From Actinomadura oligospora ATCC 43269 (GTDB lineage: Bacteria; Actinomycetota; Actinomycetes; Streptosporangiales; Streptosporangiaceae), in assembly GCF_000518265.1 (NCBI RefSeq), contig NZ_KI912411.1, positions 248,001-312,000 on the forward strand: 64,000 nt of DNA, in the 5' to 3' direction. Position 1 is the first letter of the stretch. Each line of letters begins with the position of its first letter. Shown here piece by piece: positions 27,424-37,459 of the stretch. Both the position numbers and the translations under genes were made by a program. The notes under the pieces were generated by a model. The model saw nothing but the letters and a program-made list of their open reading frames with translations, made no database searches and was not told the origin of the DNA.

Positions 27424-30400
27424 CGATGTTCATCACCCTCAAGGACTACCTCGGCGACAAGTGGCCGCCCTTCCTGCCCAAGCCGTCCGACCCCGCCGTC
27501 CTCTCCCACATCTGGATCGAGCCGCCGCAGTCGACGGTCGAGCCCGACAAGGTCAACCTGCTGACCCGCCTTCTCCTGGAGCAGGACCTCGTCCTGGCGC
27601 TGCCCGGGTTCGACGCGGTGAGCGTGGTGCTGAAGCGCGACGCCGGCGGTTCCGCCGACTCCGAGGGCCTCGGCCTCGAGATCGACTTCGTCCCGCAGAC
27701 CGTGCTGCGTGTGACCGACGCGCCCGTGGCGCTGCGTTTCGGCCCGACGCTGCTGCGCCCCATGCGCAAGGTGACCGGCGGCGGTGACGCCCGCTACGAG
27801 CCCGACCCCGGGCGCCCGTTCGTCGAGTTCGCGGTGCCGAAGGTCAGCGGGACGGCCAGCAAGGACGGCATCCAGTCCGACACGCCGTTCACCGCCGCGC
27901 TCCCCTACCCGGTGCAGATCGCCGGCACCGGAGTGGTGATCGACAGCGCCATGGTCGGCTTCCACCAGGCGGGCGGCAAGGCGTGCCTGGTGCTGCAGTG
28001 GAAGGAAGGCGCTCTCGGCAAGCTGCTCGGCCAGTTCGTCCCCAACCTCGGCGACCGCAGCCCGGCGGGCGAGCAGGACGTCACTCTGCGCCTGATCATC
28101 GGCGCCGACGGCCTCGAAGAGGCGCGCCTCGACTGGCAGGCGGCCGCCCCCGGCGCCGCGTTCGCGCTCCCCGGCCTCAGCGTGAACGTCCCGGCGTCCA
28201 GCCGCTTCTCGCTGCTGTTGATGCGTCAGGGGGCGGGGCTCGGCCGGGCCGCGTTCGTCGTCACTTTGACGGGGGACGATCCGGTGACGGCGGGCAGTAC
28301 CTTCGCGTGGGGGCGCGATGGTGATCGTGAGCTGCACAACGACGAGCCGCCCCAGCCGCCGGACAAGCCGCTCTTCGCCGTCACGCTCAAGCCGACGGGC
28401 GGGCCGCGCAGCCTGATGCTGCTCGACGTCACGCTCGGCGCGCCGAAGCTGCCCGGCTTCTTCCGCCAGCTCACCACGCCGATCCCCCCGCTGGACCTCA
28501 ACGATCCCGTCAGCCTCTGCAAGCCCGTGGTCTTCGACCCGGCCGACCTCGGGGCGGGGTGGAGTGCCCAGCTGAGCGTCAACATCGACGCGGGTGGCGG
28601 GGCGTTCACCCTGCCGTTCCTGAAGCAGGGTCAGGGCGGCGACTCCCAGTTCCTGCAGCTGTACACGAACACGCCGCTCACGGGGCTGCCGATCACGTTG
28701 CCGCAGGGCGAGGTGAGTTTCGATATCGGGGTTCGGGTCCGGGTCCTCAGTATCAGTTTCGACCTGTTGTGCCGCCTGACGTTCAATCTCAGCACGTTCG
28801 CCCTGAAGGTCGACCATGACCAGGGGATCCAGCTGCGTTCCAAAGAGGCCGAACGCGAGTTCCCGGATCTGTTCGGGATGCGCTGGCGGTTCAAGGGCAA
28901 GGACCTGGGCGACAAGACCTTCCACTACTTCACCATCGCCACGAAGGACTACCACTATCAGGTGCAGCAGCCTGAGGGGGCGGTGCTGGAGCTGGACTTC
29001 ACGCGGGCGAGCGAGGAGCCGATCACTTTCAGTGTGCGGGATTTCGCGCTCACGCCCAAGGGTGTCAACCTCGCCGCGACGGTCACCGACCGGCCTGCTC
29101 GGTTGAACGGGCTGCGCACGCGGTTCCGGTTCACCGACAGCGGTTTTGTGATCCGTGAGAACCGCATCGCCGACTTCACCTTGGCCGGGTCGGGTCCGCT
29201 GCCGCCCGACCTGGTGGGTGACGCCACGGCTGACATCGCGTTGCAGTTCGCGCAGCGTGACGGCGGCAATCTGACTCTGGTGCAGGGTGCCGCGAACCTG
29301 CGTGGTGCGAAGTTGCTCGACTGTAAGGGGACGCGGTTCCAGTTCTCGGTGGACGCCCTGGGTCTGCGGTTCGTCGACGACGGTGCTTTCCACCTGTACT
29401 TCACCGTCACCGGTTCCGCGCAGTTCGTCCTGGCTCCTGGCGATGACGCCGATGGGCCGCTGGGCCTGCTCGGCAAGACCCGCATCGACCTCGTCCAGTG
29501 TCCGTTGACCGGTGATGCCCGGGTGATCGGCAAGCACGTGAAGTTCCTGATCGAGCTGCCCAAGCCGAAGTCCTTCCACTTCCTCGGCTGCTTCGAGATG
29601 GAGCTGCGGGCGATCGGTTTCGTGCCGCAGTGCGAGTTCTTCGGCGGCGACGGGGCCATGCAGGTGACGGGCCAGCTGAAGTTCGCCCAGGGACCCGGTG
29701 ACACGCCGGACTCGCGGCCCGACTACCACGAGCTGTTCATCGGCCTGCCCGCGCCGGGCGAGTTCGTGCCGCGCGTCCACTTCACGCGCCTGCCGGTGAA
29801 CCTGGCGATCGGCGCCGCGTTCCGGCTCAACGGCGTGGTCGACTTCGTGGACGAGCCCGACCAGACCGGGTTGATCGGCGAGGGCGTCGTCCAGATCCAG
29901 GGGCTGCCGACCATCGCGGCCAGCTTCGGATTCCTGCGGGTGCGTCGTGGCGCGGGTTCGCCCTGGTTGCGGGCCTGGTTCCTGTATCTGGAGATCCGCC
30001 AGGTCAGTTTCATGATCCCGGTCATCCAGATTTATCTGCGTGAGATCGGGATGGGGTTCGGCTACCGCTTCACGATCGCCTCCATCAAGGCGGCCGATGC
30101 CGAGAACGATGTGAAGAAGCTGCTGAAGACCCTGGAGGGGCTGTCGCGCACGCAGGGGGATCTGTCGAAGCGGGACCGTTGGGCGGTGGATCTGGAGGAC
30201 GCCGGGCAGGATCCGCGCTGGACGATCGTCCTGCGGGCGATGATCTCGCAGACCTCGGCGTCGGCCTCGCCGCTGCGATACGAGGCGTTTGCGGAGGCCG
30301 ACCTCGCTTGTGTGTTCCTTGTGGACGCGATCATCGCGTTCCGCAGTGACCTGACGTTCTTCATGGCGGTGCGGGGCTGGTTCAACACCAACTACGCCGA

Positions 30401-33400
30401 CTACGTCGACAACAAGGAAGGTGCGCGCGAGAACCCGATCCTGAGCGGGTTCGTGCTGCTGTCGCCGCGTCAGAAGCGGTTCCTGGCGCATGTGGCCAAG
30501 CCTGAGGGCGGCAAGCCGGGCAACCACCCGCCGCTGCCCGACTTCGTCCGCGACGCGATCGCCAACAGCCGTTTCTCGGCGACGTTGCTGATCGAGCCGG
30601 GCCTGTTCCATTACGAGCTGGGCTGGCCCAACATGCTGCGCTGGCACATCGAGCTCGGTCCGTTGGGCCTGGAGGTCGAGGGCGGGTTCATCTTCCGTGT
30701 CTCGACCACGGAGATGGTGCTCGGGACGAGCTTCCTGGCCCGGGGCAAGATCGAGCTGAGCGCCGGTGTGGATCTCGGGCTGGTGGGCATGCGGATCAGC
30801 GCCACCGCGCGGGTGGCGTTCGGGGCGCGGTACATCGGCGTCATCGACTTCCGTGATCCGACGGGCAACTCGGCGGTGTACGGGGCGATCGGGCTGGAGG
30901 TGCAGGTCGGCTTCGCGATCGAGTTCTGGATCAAGATCCCGCTGGTCTTCACCACGATCCGGCTCTCGTTCAGCTTCAGCCTGGAGATCGCCTACAGCGC
31001 GGGCCTGGAGATCGGTGTCAAGGGCCTGAGCGTGCCCGGCGTGCGCGGGGTCGGCACCGTCGGTGTCTCGTGCTGTGGTCACAGTCTGCAGGCGACGGTC
31101 AAGGTGGCGTTCGAGGAGGACAACGTCCAGGCGGCTCTCGACCGGACCAAGCAGTTCCTGTCGCTCGGGCTGGAGGCCACCGAGGTCGATCCGGTGCCGG
31201 GCACGGCGGGTGCGATGGACGCCGCGCCGGAGTTCATACGGATGCAGGCGGCGCGGCGCCCCGCCCTGCCGCCGCGTGCTCTCGCAGCCGTGCTCCGCGA
31301 GGAGACGGCGGCCCCGGTCGAGGCCGATGTGTTCCGCGTGCCCGGCTACGTCGTCTTCGTGCTGCGTGACGCGCCGAGTTGGGACGCCGACCACCAGATC
31401 TACTTCGTGCTGCTGCCGCAGGGCGAGCGGCTGCACCGGGACGCGCAGGGCCACCTCATCCTCGACGAGGACGGTTTCCCGGTGGCCGAGCCCGAGCTGG
31501 GATTCCTGCCCCCGCCTCCGGCCGACGGCACCGTGGTCGGGAAGGACTTCTCCCTGCGTGTGCCGCAGCCTGCGGCGGGTGAGAGCTACACGTTGCGGCA
31601 CTTCGAGCCTCTGCCGACCCCGCAGTTCGTGGATGTGACCGGCGCGGTCACCGGCGGCAACCCGATCACGTGGGGGGTGAACTGGGCGGCGCGGCTCTAC
31701 GCCGACGGCTCCGCCGAGCGCCGCGTGGTGAACCCGACGACCGGGGACCCGGGCACCCCGACGCCGCTGCAGGACGGGATCAGCCTCGCGCAGCACCTCG
31801 GCAACGCCTTCAAGCAGACCTACACCGGCGCGGGGGACGGCGCGGTCGCCCATCCGGTCGGCGATCCCGGCGCACTGCCCAACTACCGTCCGCCGGTGAG
31901 CGACCCGCGCGTGCAGAACCCGTCCGACAGCTCGTTCGAGGCGGCGGTGCGGGGAGCGTACAAACAGTTCGGTGGGTCGCCCTTCCTCAAGCGCGACCCG
32001 CAGGAGTTGTACGAGCAGCTGCTCGATGAGGCGTTCAAACCGGAGACGAGCATCTACGCGGGCGACGGCGCCGCCCACGACGGTGACGATCCCGGTTCGG
32101 TCAGCGTCGTCCAGGGCAACCAGCAGGCTCACCAGCTGCGCGGTGTGATCATCCACGACATCGTCTCGGACCTGCGCGCCTTCCATGCCGAGGGCGACCA
32201 GGCCAAGCGGGACAAGCTGGTCGCCGGGTCGCTGGCCTTCCAGATGGGGCTGGTGTTCGCGGTGAAGACCGCCGACGGTCGCCGTCCGGCCTGGCTCGAC
32301 CAGGTCGCGACGGGCCTGGACGGCCAGCCGTCGATCAGCCAGCGTGAGCGGCCCGACGCGACCGACCCCGGCACCAGCAAGCAGGACGTGCGGACGTTCA
32401 ACGTCGCCCAGGCCCAGTTCAGCCTGTTCCCGCCCGAGTTCCAGCAGGTGCGCCAGTACAGCGACGCGAGCACGATCGCGTTGGCCTGGGAGCTGAGCTG
32501 GCGGCGTGAGGCGTTGCCCGGAGTGAGCCGGGCCCAGAACGACCCCGACCATCACCTGGCGCACTACCACGTGCGCAGGCGCGCCCTCGACGGTGACGAG
32601 GCCGAGCACACCACCACGGTGAAGCCGGTGAAGGTGTTGCACCGCCACAAGACTGATATCGCCGGGGCGGGCCCCGCCACGCCGATCGACACGCTGTCGC
32701 TGCTGCAGCCGCGGTTCCAGGTGGTCGACCACTTCCCGGACACGGCGGGCGACCGTGCCGCCCTGCCGCGTGAGGGCCGTAGCTACGTCTACACGATCAC
32801 CCCGGTCGACTTCGCCGGTAATGCCGGGCGTCCGCTGACGCTGATCGCGACGCGTTACCCGAACACGCCTCCCGCGGTGCCGGTGGACGGCGATCTGACG
32901 GTGAGTTACAGCATCGCGCCGTCGGACCTCGATCCGGCGGGTGGGGCGGCGACGCCGCAGGTGATGCCACCACGTCAGGTGTACGTCGAATGGAGCGAGC
33001 CGACCCGCCAGGACGGTCCTCCGGTGCCGATCCGCCACTACCGGCTGATCTTCCGTCGTGAGAGCACCGTGCCGATCGGCTCCTACGGGCTGGACAGTAC
33101 GACCCAGCGTGGACGCACCGAGGGTCTGCCGACGTCGAACGCCCGGCCGCTGCCCACCGACGTCGAGATCGACCTCGAGCACGTTTTCGGGCCGCCCGGC
33201 GCTCGCGCGGCGGTGATCCCGGTCGACACGCTGCGCAAGGCTGGCGTGCTGCCGGACGGCGCCTGGCGTCCCGAGGCGTGGCGCGTGTTCTTCCAGACGG
33301 TCTCCGACCGCGACGTGCCGTCGGCGCTGGCGCCGGTGCAGCTGATGCTCGCCGCCGAGGCGGTGACCACGCCGCCCACCTCCCCCGCGCCGACCGACAG

Positions 33401-36400
33401 CATCGAGCACTCGCTCAACCCGCGTGAGGAACGCCGCCCGGCCGAGTTGGAGTGGCTGCCGCGCCCGACCGGCTTCGACGTGGTCCTGCCCGAGGACGAG
33501 CGGGCCGAGCCGGGCCTGGCGCACGCGCCGATGCCGCTCTCCGGCACGGGGACCGGTGGCCCGCCTCCGTTCGTGTTCACCGGCGACATCGGCAAGGTCG
33601 TCGGGTTCCGCGCGCATCCGCTGGGCATCCGGGCGATCCGGTTCCGTTGGAACCAGGGGCCGAGTGGTGCCGCCGCCTACCCGCTGGAGCTGAACGCCGG
33701 TTACCGGCTGTTCGAGCTGAACATCGACGCGGCCACCACCGACACCTTCGCCAGCGGCGCCCGGCTCGCCGAGGAGCTGCGGCTGCTGCAAGAGGTGCAG
33801 ATGCTCCCGGCGGACGACCTGCCGCTCGTGCCCGGGGACACCTTGAACACCAGCCAGTGGGAGGCGTGGTATCCGGGCGCCGTCCAGCGTCGCCGTGCGC
33901 CCGATCCGTCCGCGCAGGGCGTCCAGGACGGGCGCGGTCCCTGGTATTCCTGGCAGGACTCCTATCTGGAGTGGCCGGAGTGGCAGGGCGTCACCCAGCC
34001 CGGTGGTAAGCGCGAGGCGCCGGTGCATCCGCTGCTCGGGCGCCTGGTGGAGCGGCTGCGCGCGCTGCGGCCCGGCAGCGGCACCGACTCGCAGGGCCAG
34101 TTGACGGGCGGGTACGCCGCCGCGCTCCAGCTCAGCCCGCCGACGTTGCCCAATGGCCTGGCCGATTTCCTGGCCAGTTGCCCGCCGGGCGCGGACCGGT
34201 ACGGCTGGGGTGCGCTCCAGCGTCTCGGTCTGGCGGTGACCTTCAGCCTCCACGACCCCGACACGGGCGCGGTGCGCGGGCCGAAGCTGCTGGAGCTGCT
34301 TCAGGGGCTCTTCGCACGGCTGGAGAGCAGCGAGCTTCCCCTCGATCCGGACGCGGCTGCCTTCGCTGCCGTTCGCCGTCACCTGCATGTCGAGTTGTTG
34401 TTCCAGCCGGGGCGCAGCATTCAGCTGGGCGAGCGTCCGGCCGGGGGCGACGATCTGCTGGCTCTGGTGCAGATCAGCTTGCGGCCGACCGTGCGGCAGC
34501 GGCTGCGCTACCGCGCCGTCACCATCACCGGACGGTCGAACGCCGATGTCGAGGTGCGTTTCACTCTCGCCGCGCCCTGCAGCCTGGTCGACCGGCCGGG
34601 CGGTGGGGCCGGTCAGGTGGAGCTCGAGCCGCAGCCCGCTCCGATCACCCGGACGGTCCGGCTGCCGCTGAACGGTGAGGCGGCGCTGCTCCTGCGCGGC
34701 GCGTCGCTCCCCGCGACGATCGAGGTCCGCCCGCAGGCCAGGCTGACCGCCGATCCCACGCCGTTCGACCCGGCGATCGCGCCGCTGCTGGACTACGACG
34801 CGGGCCGCAAGCTGCTCAGCGCCCACACCATGCTCAGCGCCGACCAGCTCGCGCTGTTGCGCCCGTCCCTCGCTCCGGCCGACCTGCAGGCCGTGGAGGG
34901 CCTGGCCGGGACGGTGCGGACCGAGGACTTCGGCCCGGCCGACGAGCGCACCCACCACTTCACCGTCGCGACGGACGCGCTGGCCAAGCTGTTCTCCACG
35001 GCGGACGACAGCGTGCCCGAGCACGTCCAGTGGATGCGGCTGAAGTACTACCTGGAGACGCTGAACAGCAACGACCCCAAGGTGCCCGACACCGGCAGGG
35101 TCGACCTCCCCGTCGACGAGGCCGGGATCGCCAAGGCGCTGCCCGACGTCCTCGCCTGGACGGCGCGTTTCTTCGACGCCGGCGGCGCGGTGGAGGTGGG
35201 CGCGGACGGGCTGGGGAAGACGGGCGCCGGTCCGTGGACGGCCACGGCCTACCCGCGCGCGGGATCGCCCGCGCTGGCGACGCCGGACGCCGACGGGCGC
35301 CTGACCTACACGCAGCTGATCGAGGACCGCTGGGCGCACACGCTGCGCTACTACTTCCAGCCCTACGGCCGTTACGACCTGCTCTGGCAGAGCCTGCGCC
35401 GCTCCCCCACGCTGTTCCCCGGCCGCGCTGCCACCGAGGTCGACACCCCGGTCGTGAAGGTGGACCCGGCTGCGGGCGGGCTCGACGTGGTGATCGACCG
35501 GACGCAGGCCGTGGACGCCCCGATCGTCCTCGGCTCGCGGCGGCTGGACGAGGCGGCCACCCCGGCCCGTCCGCCCGCGCCCGGCGCGATCTGGGAGGTG
35601 ATCGTCGCCCAGCACCACGAGCAGACCCTGGCCGAACGCAACCAGACCCTCGTCCGCCAGCTGGCGTTCCGGGGGCTCGCCTTCACGCTGCTGCGCCGCT
35701 TCGGGTACGCGGACTGGTACGCCTGGGTTCGCGGCTTCGCCCAGGAGCATCAGCGCGAGGTGCCCGTCCGCCTGGTCGAGGACGACTACCCGGACATCCC
35801 GGACGCCCTGCCGGGCGTTCCGGACCATCTCGTCCTGGACGGGACGGCCGATCAGGACGAGCTGCGCGGCCTCGACCTGCCCGAGCGCGTCGGCGACTTC
35901 TCCCAGGGCGTCCTCGCCCTGCAGTGGCGGGCCCTGCCGTTCTACTACGAGCACCGCCTGCTGGTGGTCGCCCAGACCGACGGCACCGTGTCGCCGATCA
36001 ACAGCGTCACCCAGCGCGACCTGACCTACCGCTCGCCCTTGCCGGACGCCACCGTGAGCGGGACCGACATCGTGTTGCACCGCCTGCCGCCGTTCCCGCC
36101 CCTGGTTCGCGGGGACGCCGGGTTCCAGGCCGACACCCGCGTGCGGACCGTCACCATCCCGCTGCGCCGGTTCTGGGACAGCCTGCCCGACGAGGCCCAG
36201 CAGCGCTGGCCCGCCGAAACCCCCGATCCCACGACCGGCACCGCGACGGCGCGCAAGCTCGGCGCCCTGCCCGACCCCGAGGTCGTCTACCAGATCGTCG
36301 AGCTGTTCAGCGGCAACATCGAGGTGCAGGCCGAATGCTTCTACGACCCGGTCGCCAAGAAGTTCACCCACCGCCAGCTCGGCAAGCGCTTCCTGGTGGC

Positions 36401-37409
36401 GCGGACCACGCTGGCGCCTCCGGCGGGCGTCCTCGGGGACTTCCCGCTGGCGGTCGATCTGGTCCAGGTGAGCGAGGAGCAGCTGGGCAGCGGCTACGAC
36501 ACGACCGGCCTGCCGCTCGACACGCGCAACCGGGTGGCCATCGATGAACACGGGCGTCTGCTGTTCGCCGGGGTGATGACCAAGGCGGACCGCGACGCCC
36601 TGGTCCGGCTGATGCACGAACCGGACGCGGCGAAGATCCGGGCGCTCTTCGAAGGCTGGTACGCCACCGAGCCGGTGAGCGCCCCTGCGGCGAACCTGCC
36701 CGACCGGCTCCAGGCCCTGATCGACTTCCTGCCCGCGCCGACCCTGACCCTGGTCTGGCAGGGCCCCTCGGACGCGTCCGCCGGAGATCTGCGGCGGCTC
36801 CCCGGCGACAGCGCCTTCACCGGGGCCATCGCGCAGATCATCACCCAGGCCACGGGCGCGGGCCCGGACACCGTTACCCGCGTGGAGATCCCCGCCGGGC
36901 CGGAGCAGATCCCCGGCGAACTCCAGAACAAGGTGGCGTTCACGCGCAACGAACCGGGCACGCAGTACACCGGCATCACCTGGACCGGCGCGATGAGCGG
37001 CGACGACATCGCCGCCCTGCGGCGCTGGGCCCGGTTCCCCGAGTTCGCCGACGCCGTGGAGAAACTGATCGCCGCGGTGCACGACGCGAGCGCGACCGTC
37101 CCACCGCCGCCTTCGGTCACGGTGCCGTTCACCGTTGCGGTGCGTCCCGTCCAGGCCGGGCTCAGCGGCGTCCTCGCCGAAAAGCTGCTGCTCGGCGCCG
37201 TGCTGATGCGCCACCACGGCATGATGCGCGCCGACGATCCGGCCGCGCTGCTGGCGTCCTACCCCGGAAAACCCGACCAGCTCGCCCTCAGGCGACTGCA
37301 CCACACGAGCCAGGGCAGCGGAATGCGCGGCCGTTCCCTGGTGATCCGCGCCCGCCGTGGCAGCGCCACGCCGAGCGAACCGCGACCGATCGATCCCACG
37401 GACCTGTGA
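27420..37409 (+). CDS. Giant beta-rich protein of 3329 residues, function unknown
   Basis: One uninterrupted frame from ATG at 27420 (MTMFITLKDYLGDKWPPFLP), overlapping the PLD stop by 4 bp; an in-frame GTG at 27402 is less likely. There is no signal peptide, membrane anchor, Walker motif or clear nuclease motif. Roughly the first 1250 residues alternate short amphipathic strands, for example FDIGVRVRVLSISFDLLCRL, IQIYLREIGMGFGYRFTIAS (near 874) and TTIRLSFSFSLEIAYSAGLE, which recalls large DUF6603-type proteins (low confidence). From about 1680 there are fibronectin-III-like pieces (STIALAWELSWRREALPGVS; SYVYTITPVDFAGNAGRPLT; VYVEWSEPTRQDGPPVPIRH). The C-terminal third is a less patterned mix of helices and strands. 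Codon usage is host-like and the reverse strand is also open for most of the length, as expected of GC-rich coding DNA. I cannot assign a function. Confidence 0.85.
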   Translation: MTMFITLKDYLGDKWPPFLPKPSDPAVLSHIWIEPPQSTVEPDKVNLLTRLLLEQDLVLALPGFDAVSVVLKRDAGGSADSEGLGLEIDFVPQTVLRVTDAPVALRFGPTLLRPMRKVTGGGDARYEPDPGRPFVEFAVPKVSGTASKDGIQSDTPFTAALPYPVQIAGTGVVIDSAMVGFHQAGGKACLVLQWKEGALGKLLGQFVPNLGDRSPAGEQDVTLRLIIGADGLEEARLDWQAAAPGAAFALPGLSVNVPASSRFSLLLMRQGAGLGRAAFVVTLTGDDPVTAGSTFAWGRDGDRELHNDEPPQPPDKPLFAVTLKPTGGPRSLMLLDVTLGAPKLPGFFRQLTTPIPPLDLNDPVSLCKPVVFDPADLGAGWSAQLSVNIDAGGGAFTLPFLKQGQGGDSQFLQLYTNTPLTGLPITLPQGEVSFDIGVRVRVLSISFDLLCRLTFNLSTFALKVDHDQGIQLRSKEAEREFPDLFGMRWRFKGKDLGDKTFHYFTIATKDYHYQVQQPEGAVLELDFTRASEEPITFSVRDFALTPKGVNLAATVTDRPARLNGLRTRFRFTDSGFVIRENRIADFTLAGSGPLPPDLVGDATADIALQFAQRDGGNLTLVQGAANLRGAKLLDCKGTRFQFSVDALGLRFVDDGAFHLYFTVTGSAQFVLAPGDDADGPLGLLGKTRIDLVQCPLTGDARVIGKHVKFLIELPKPKSFHFLGCFEMELRAIGFVPQCEFFGGDGAMQVTGQLKFAQGPGDTPDSRPDYHELFIGLPAPGEFVPRVHFTRLPVNLAIGAAFRLNGVVDFVDEPDQTGLIGEGVVQIQGLPTIAASFGFLRVRRGAGSPWLRAWFLYLEIRQVSFMIPVIQIYLREIGMGFGYRFTIASIKAADAENDVKKLLKTLEGLSRTQGDLSKRDRWAVDLEDAGQDPRWTIVLRAMISQTSASASPLRYEAFAEADLACVFLVDAIIAFRSDLTFFMAVRGWFNTNYADYVDNKEGARENPILSGFVLLSPRQKRFLAHVAKPEGGKPGNHPPLPDFVRDAIANSRFSATLLIEPGLFHYELGWPNMLRWHIELGPLGLEVEGGFIFRVSTTEMVLGTSFLARGKIELSAGVDLGLVGMRISATARVAFGARYIGVIDFRDPTGNSAVYGAIGLEVQVGFAIEFWIKIPLVFTTIRLSFSFSLEIAYSAGLEIGVKGLSVPGVRGVGTVGVSCCGHSLQATVKVAFEEDNVQAALDRTKQFLSLGLEATEVDPVPGTAGAMDAAPEFIRMQAARRPALPPRALAAVLREETAAPVEADVFRVPGYVVFVLRDAPSWDADHQIYFVLLPQGERLHRDAQGHLILDEDGFPVAEPELGFLPPPPADGTVVGKDFSLRVPQPAAGESYTLRHFEPLPTPQFVDVTGAVTGGNPITWGVNWAARLYADGSAERRVVNPTTGDPGTPTPLQDGISLAQHLGNAFKQTYTGAGDGAVAHPVGDPGALPNYRPPVSDPRVQNPSDSSFEAAVRGAYKQFGGSPFLKRDPQELYEQLLDEAFKPETSIYAGDGAAHDGDDPGSVSVVQGNQQAHQLRGVIIHDIVSDLRAFHAEGDQAKRDKLVAGSLAFQMGLVFAVKTADGRRPAWLDQVATGLDGQPSISQRERPDATDPGTSKQDVRTFNVAQAQFSLFPPEFQQVRQYSDASTIALAWELSWRREALPGVSRAQNDPDHHLAHYHVRRRALDGDEAEHTTTVKPVKVLHRHKTDIAGAGPATPIDTLSLLQPRFQVVDHFPDTAGDRAALPREGRSYVYTITPVDFAGNAGRPLTLIATRYPNTPPAVPVDGDLTVSYSIAPSDLDPAGGAATPQVMPPRQVYVEWSEPTRQDGPPVPIRHYRLIFRRESTVPIGSYGLDSTTQRGRTEGLPTSNARPLPTDVEIDLEHVFGPPGARAAVIPVDTLRKAGVLPDGAWRPEAWRVFFQTVSDRDVPSALAPVQLMLAAEAVTTPPTSPAPTDSIEHSLNPREERRPAELEWLPRPTGFDVVLPEDERAEPGLAHAPMPLSGTGTGGPPPFVFTGDIGKVVGFRAHPLGIRAIRFRWNQGPSGAAAYPLELNAGYRLFELNIDAATTDTFASGARLAEELRLLQEVQMLPADDLPLVPGDTLNTSQWEAWYPGAVQRRRAPDPSAQGVQDGRGPWYSWQDSYLEWPEWQGVTQPGGKREAPVHPLLGRLVERLRALRPGSGTDSQGQLTGGYAAALQLSPPTLPNGLADFLASCPPGADRYGWGALQRLGLAVTFSLHDPDTGAVRGPKLLELLQGLFARLESSELPLDPDAAAFAAVRRHLHVELLFQPGRSIQLGERPAGGDDLLALVQISLRPTVRQRLRYRAVTITGRSNADVEVRFTLAAPCSLVDRPGGGAGQVELEPQPAPITRTVRLPLNGEAALLLRGASLPATIEVRPQARLTADPTPFDPAIAPLLDYDAGRKLLSAHTMLSADQLALLRPSLAPADLQAVEGLAGTVRTEDFGPADERTHHFTVATDALAKLFSTADDSVPEHVQWMRLKYYLETLNSNDPKVPDTGRVDLPVDEAGIAKALPDVLAWTARFFDAGGAVEVGADGLGKTGAGPWTATAYPRAGSPALATPDADGRLTYTQLIEDRWAHTLRYYFQPYGRYDLLWQSLRRSPTLFPGRAATEVDTPVVKVDPAAGGLDVVIDRTQAVDAPIVLGSRRLDEAATPARPPAPGAIWEVIVAQHHEQTLAERNQTLVRQLAFRGLAFTLLRRFGYADWYAWVRGFAQEHQREVPVRLVEDDYPDIPDALPGVPDHLVLDGTADQDELRGLDLPERVGDFSQGVLALQWRALPFYYEHRLLVVAQTDGTVSPINSVTQRDLTYRSPLPDATVSGTDIVLHRLPPFPPLVRGDAGFQADTRVRTVTIPLRRFWDSLPDEAQQRWPAETPDPTTGTATARKLGALPDPEVVYQIVELFSGNIEVQAECFYDPVAKKFTHRQLGKRFLVARTTLAPPAGVLGDFPLAVDLVQVSEEQLGSGYDTTGLPLDTRNRVAIDEHGRLLFAGVMTKADRDALVRLMHEPDAAKIRALFEGWYATEPVSAPAANLPDRLQALIDFLPAPTLTLVWQGPSDASAGDLRRLPGDSAFTGAIAQIITQATGAGPDTVTRVEIPAGPEQIPGELQNKVAFTRNEPGTQYTGITWTGAMSGDDIAALRRWARFPEFADAVEKLIAAVHDASATVPPPPSVTVPFTVAVRPVQAGLSGVLAEKLLLGAVLMRHHGMMRADDPAALLASYPGKPDQLALRRLHHTSQGSGMRGRSLVIRARRGSATPSEPRPIDPTDL

Positions 37410-37459
37410 CGGCCCTGGACGGCGGCCCCACGGGGCCACGAGCGGACTAGGAGGAGCAG

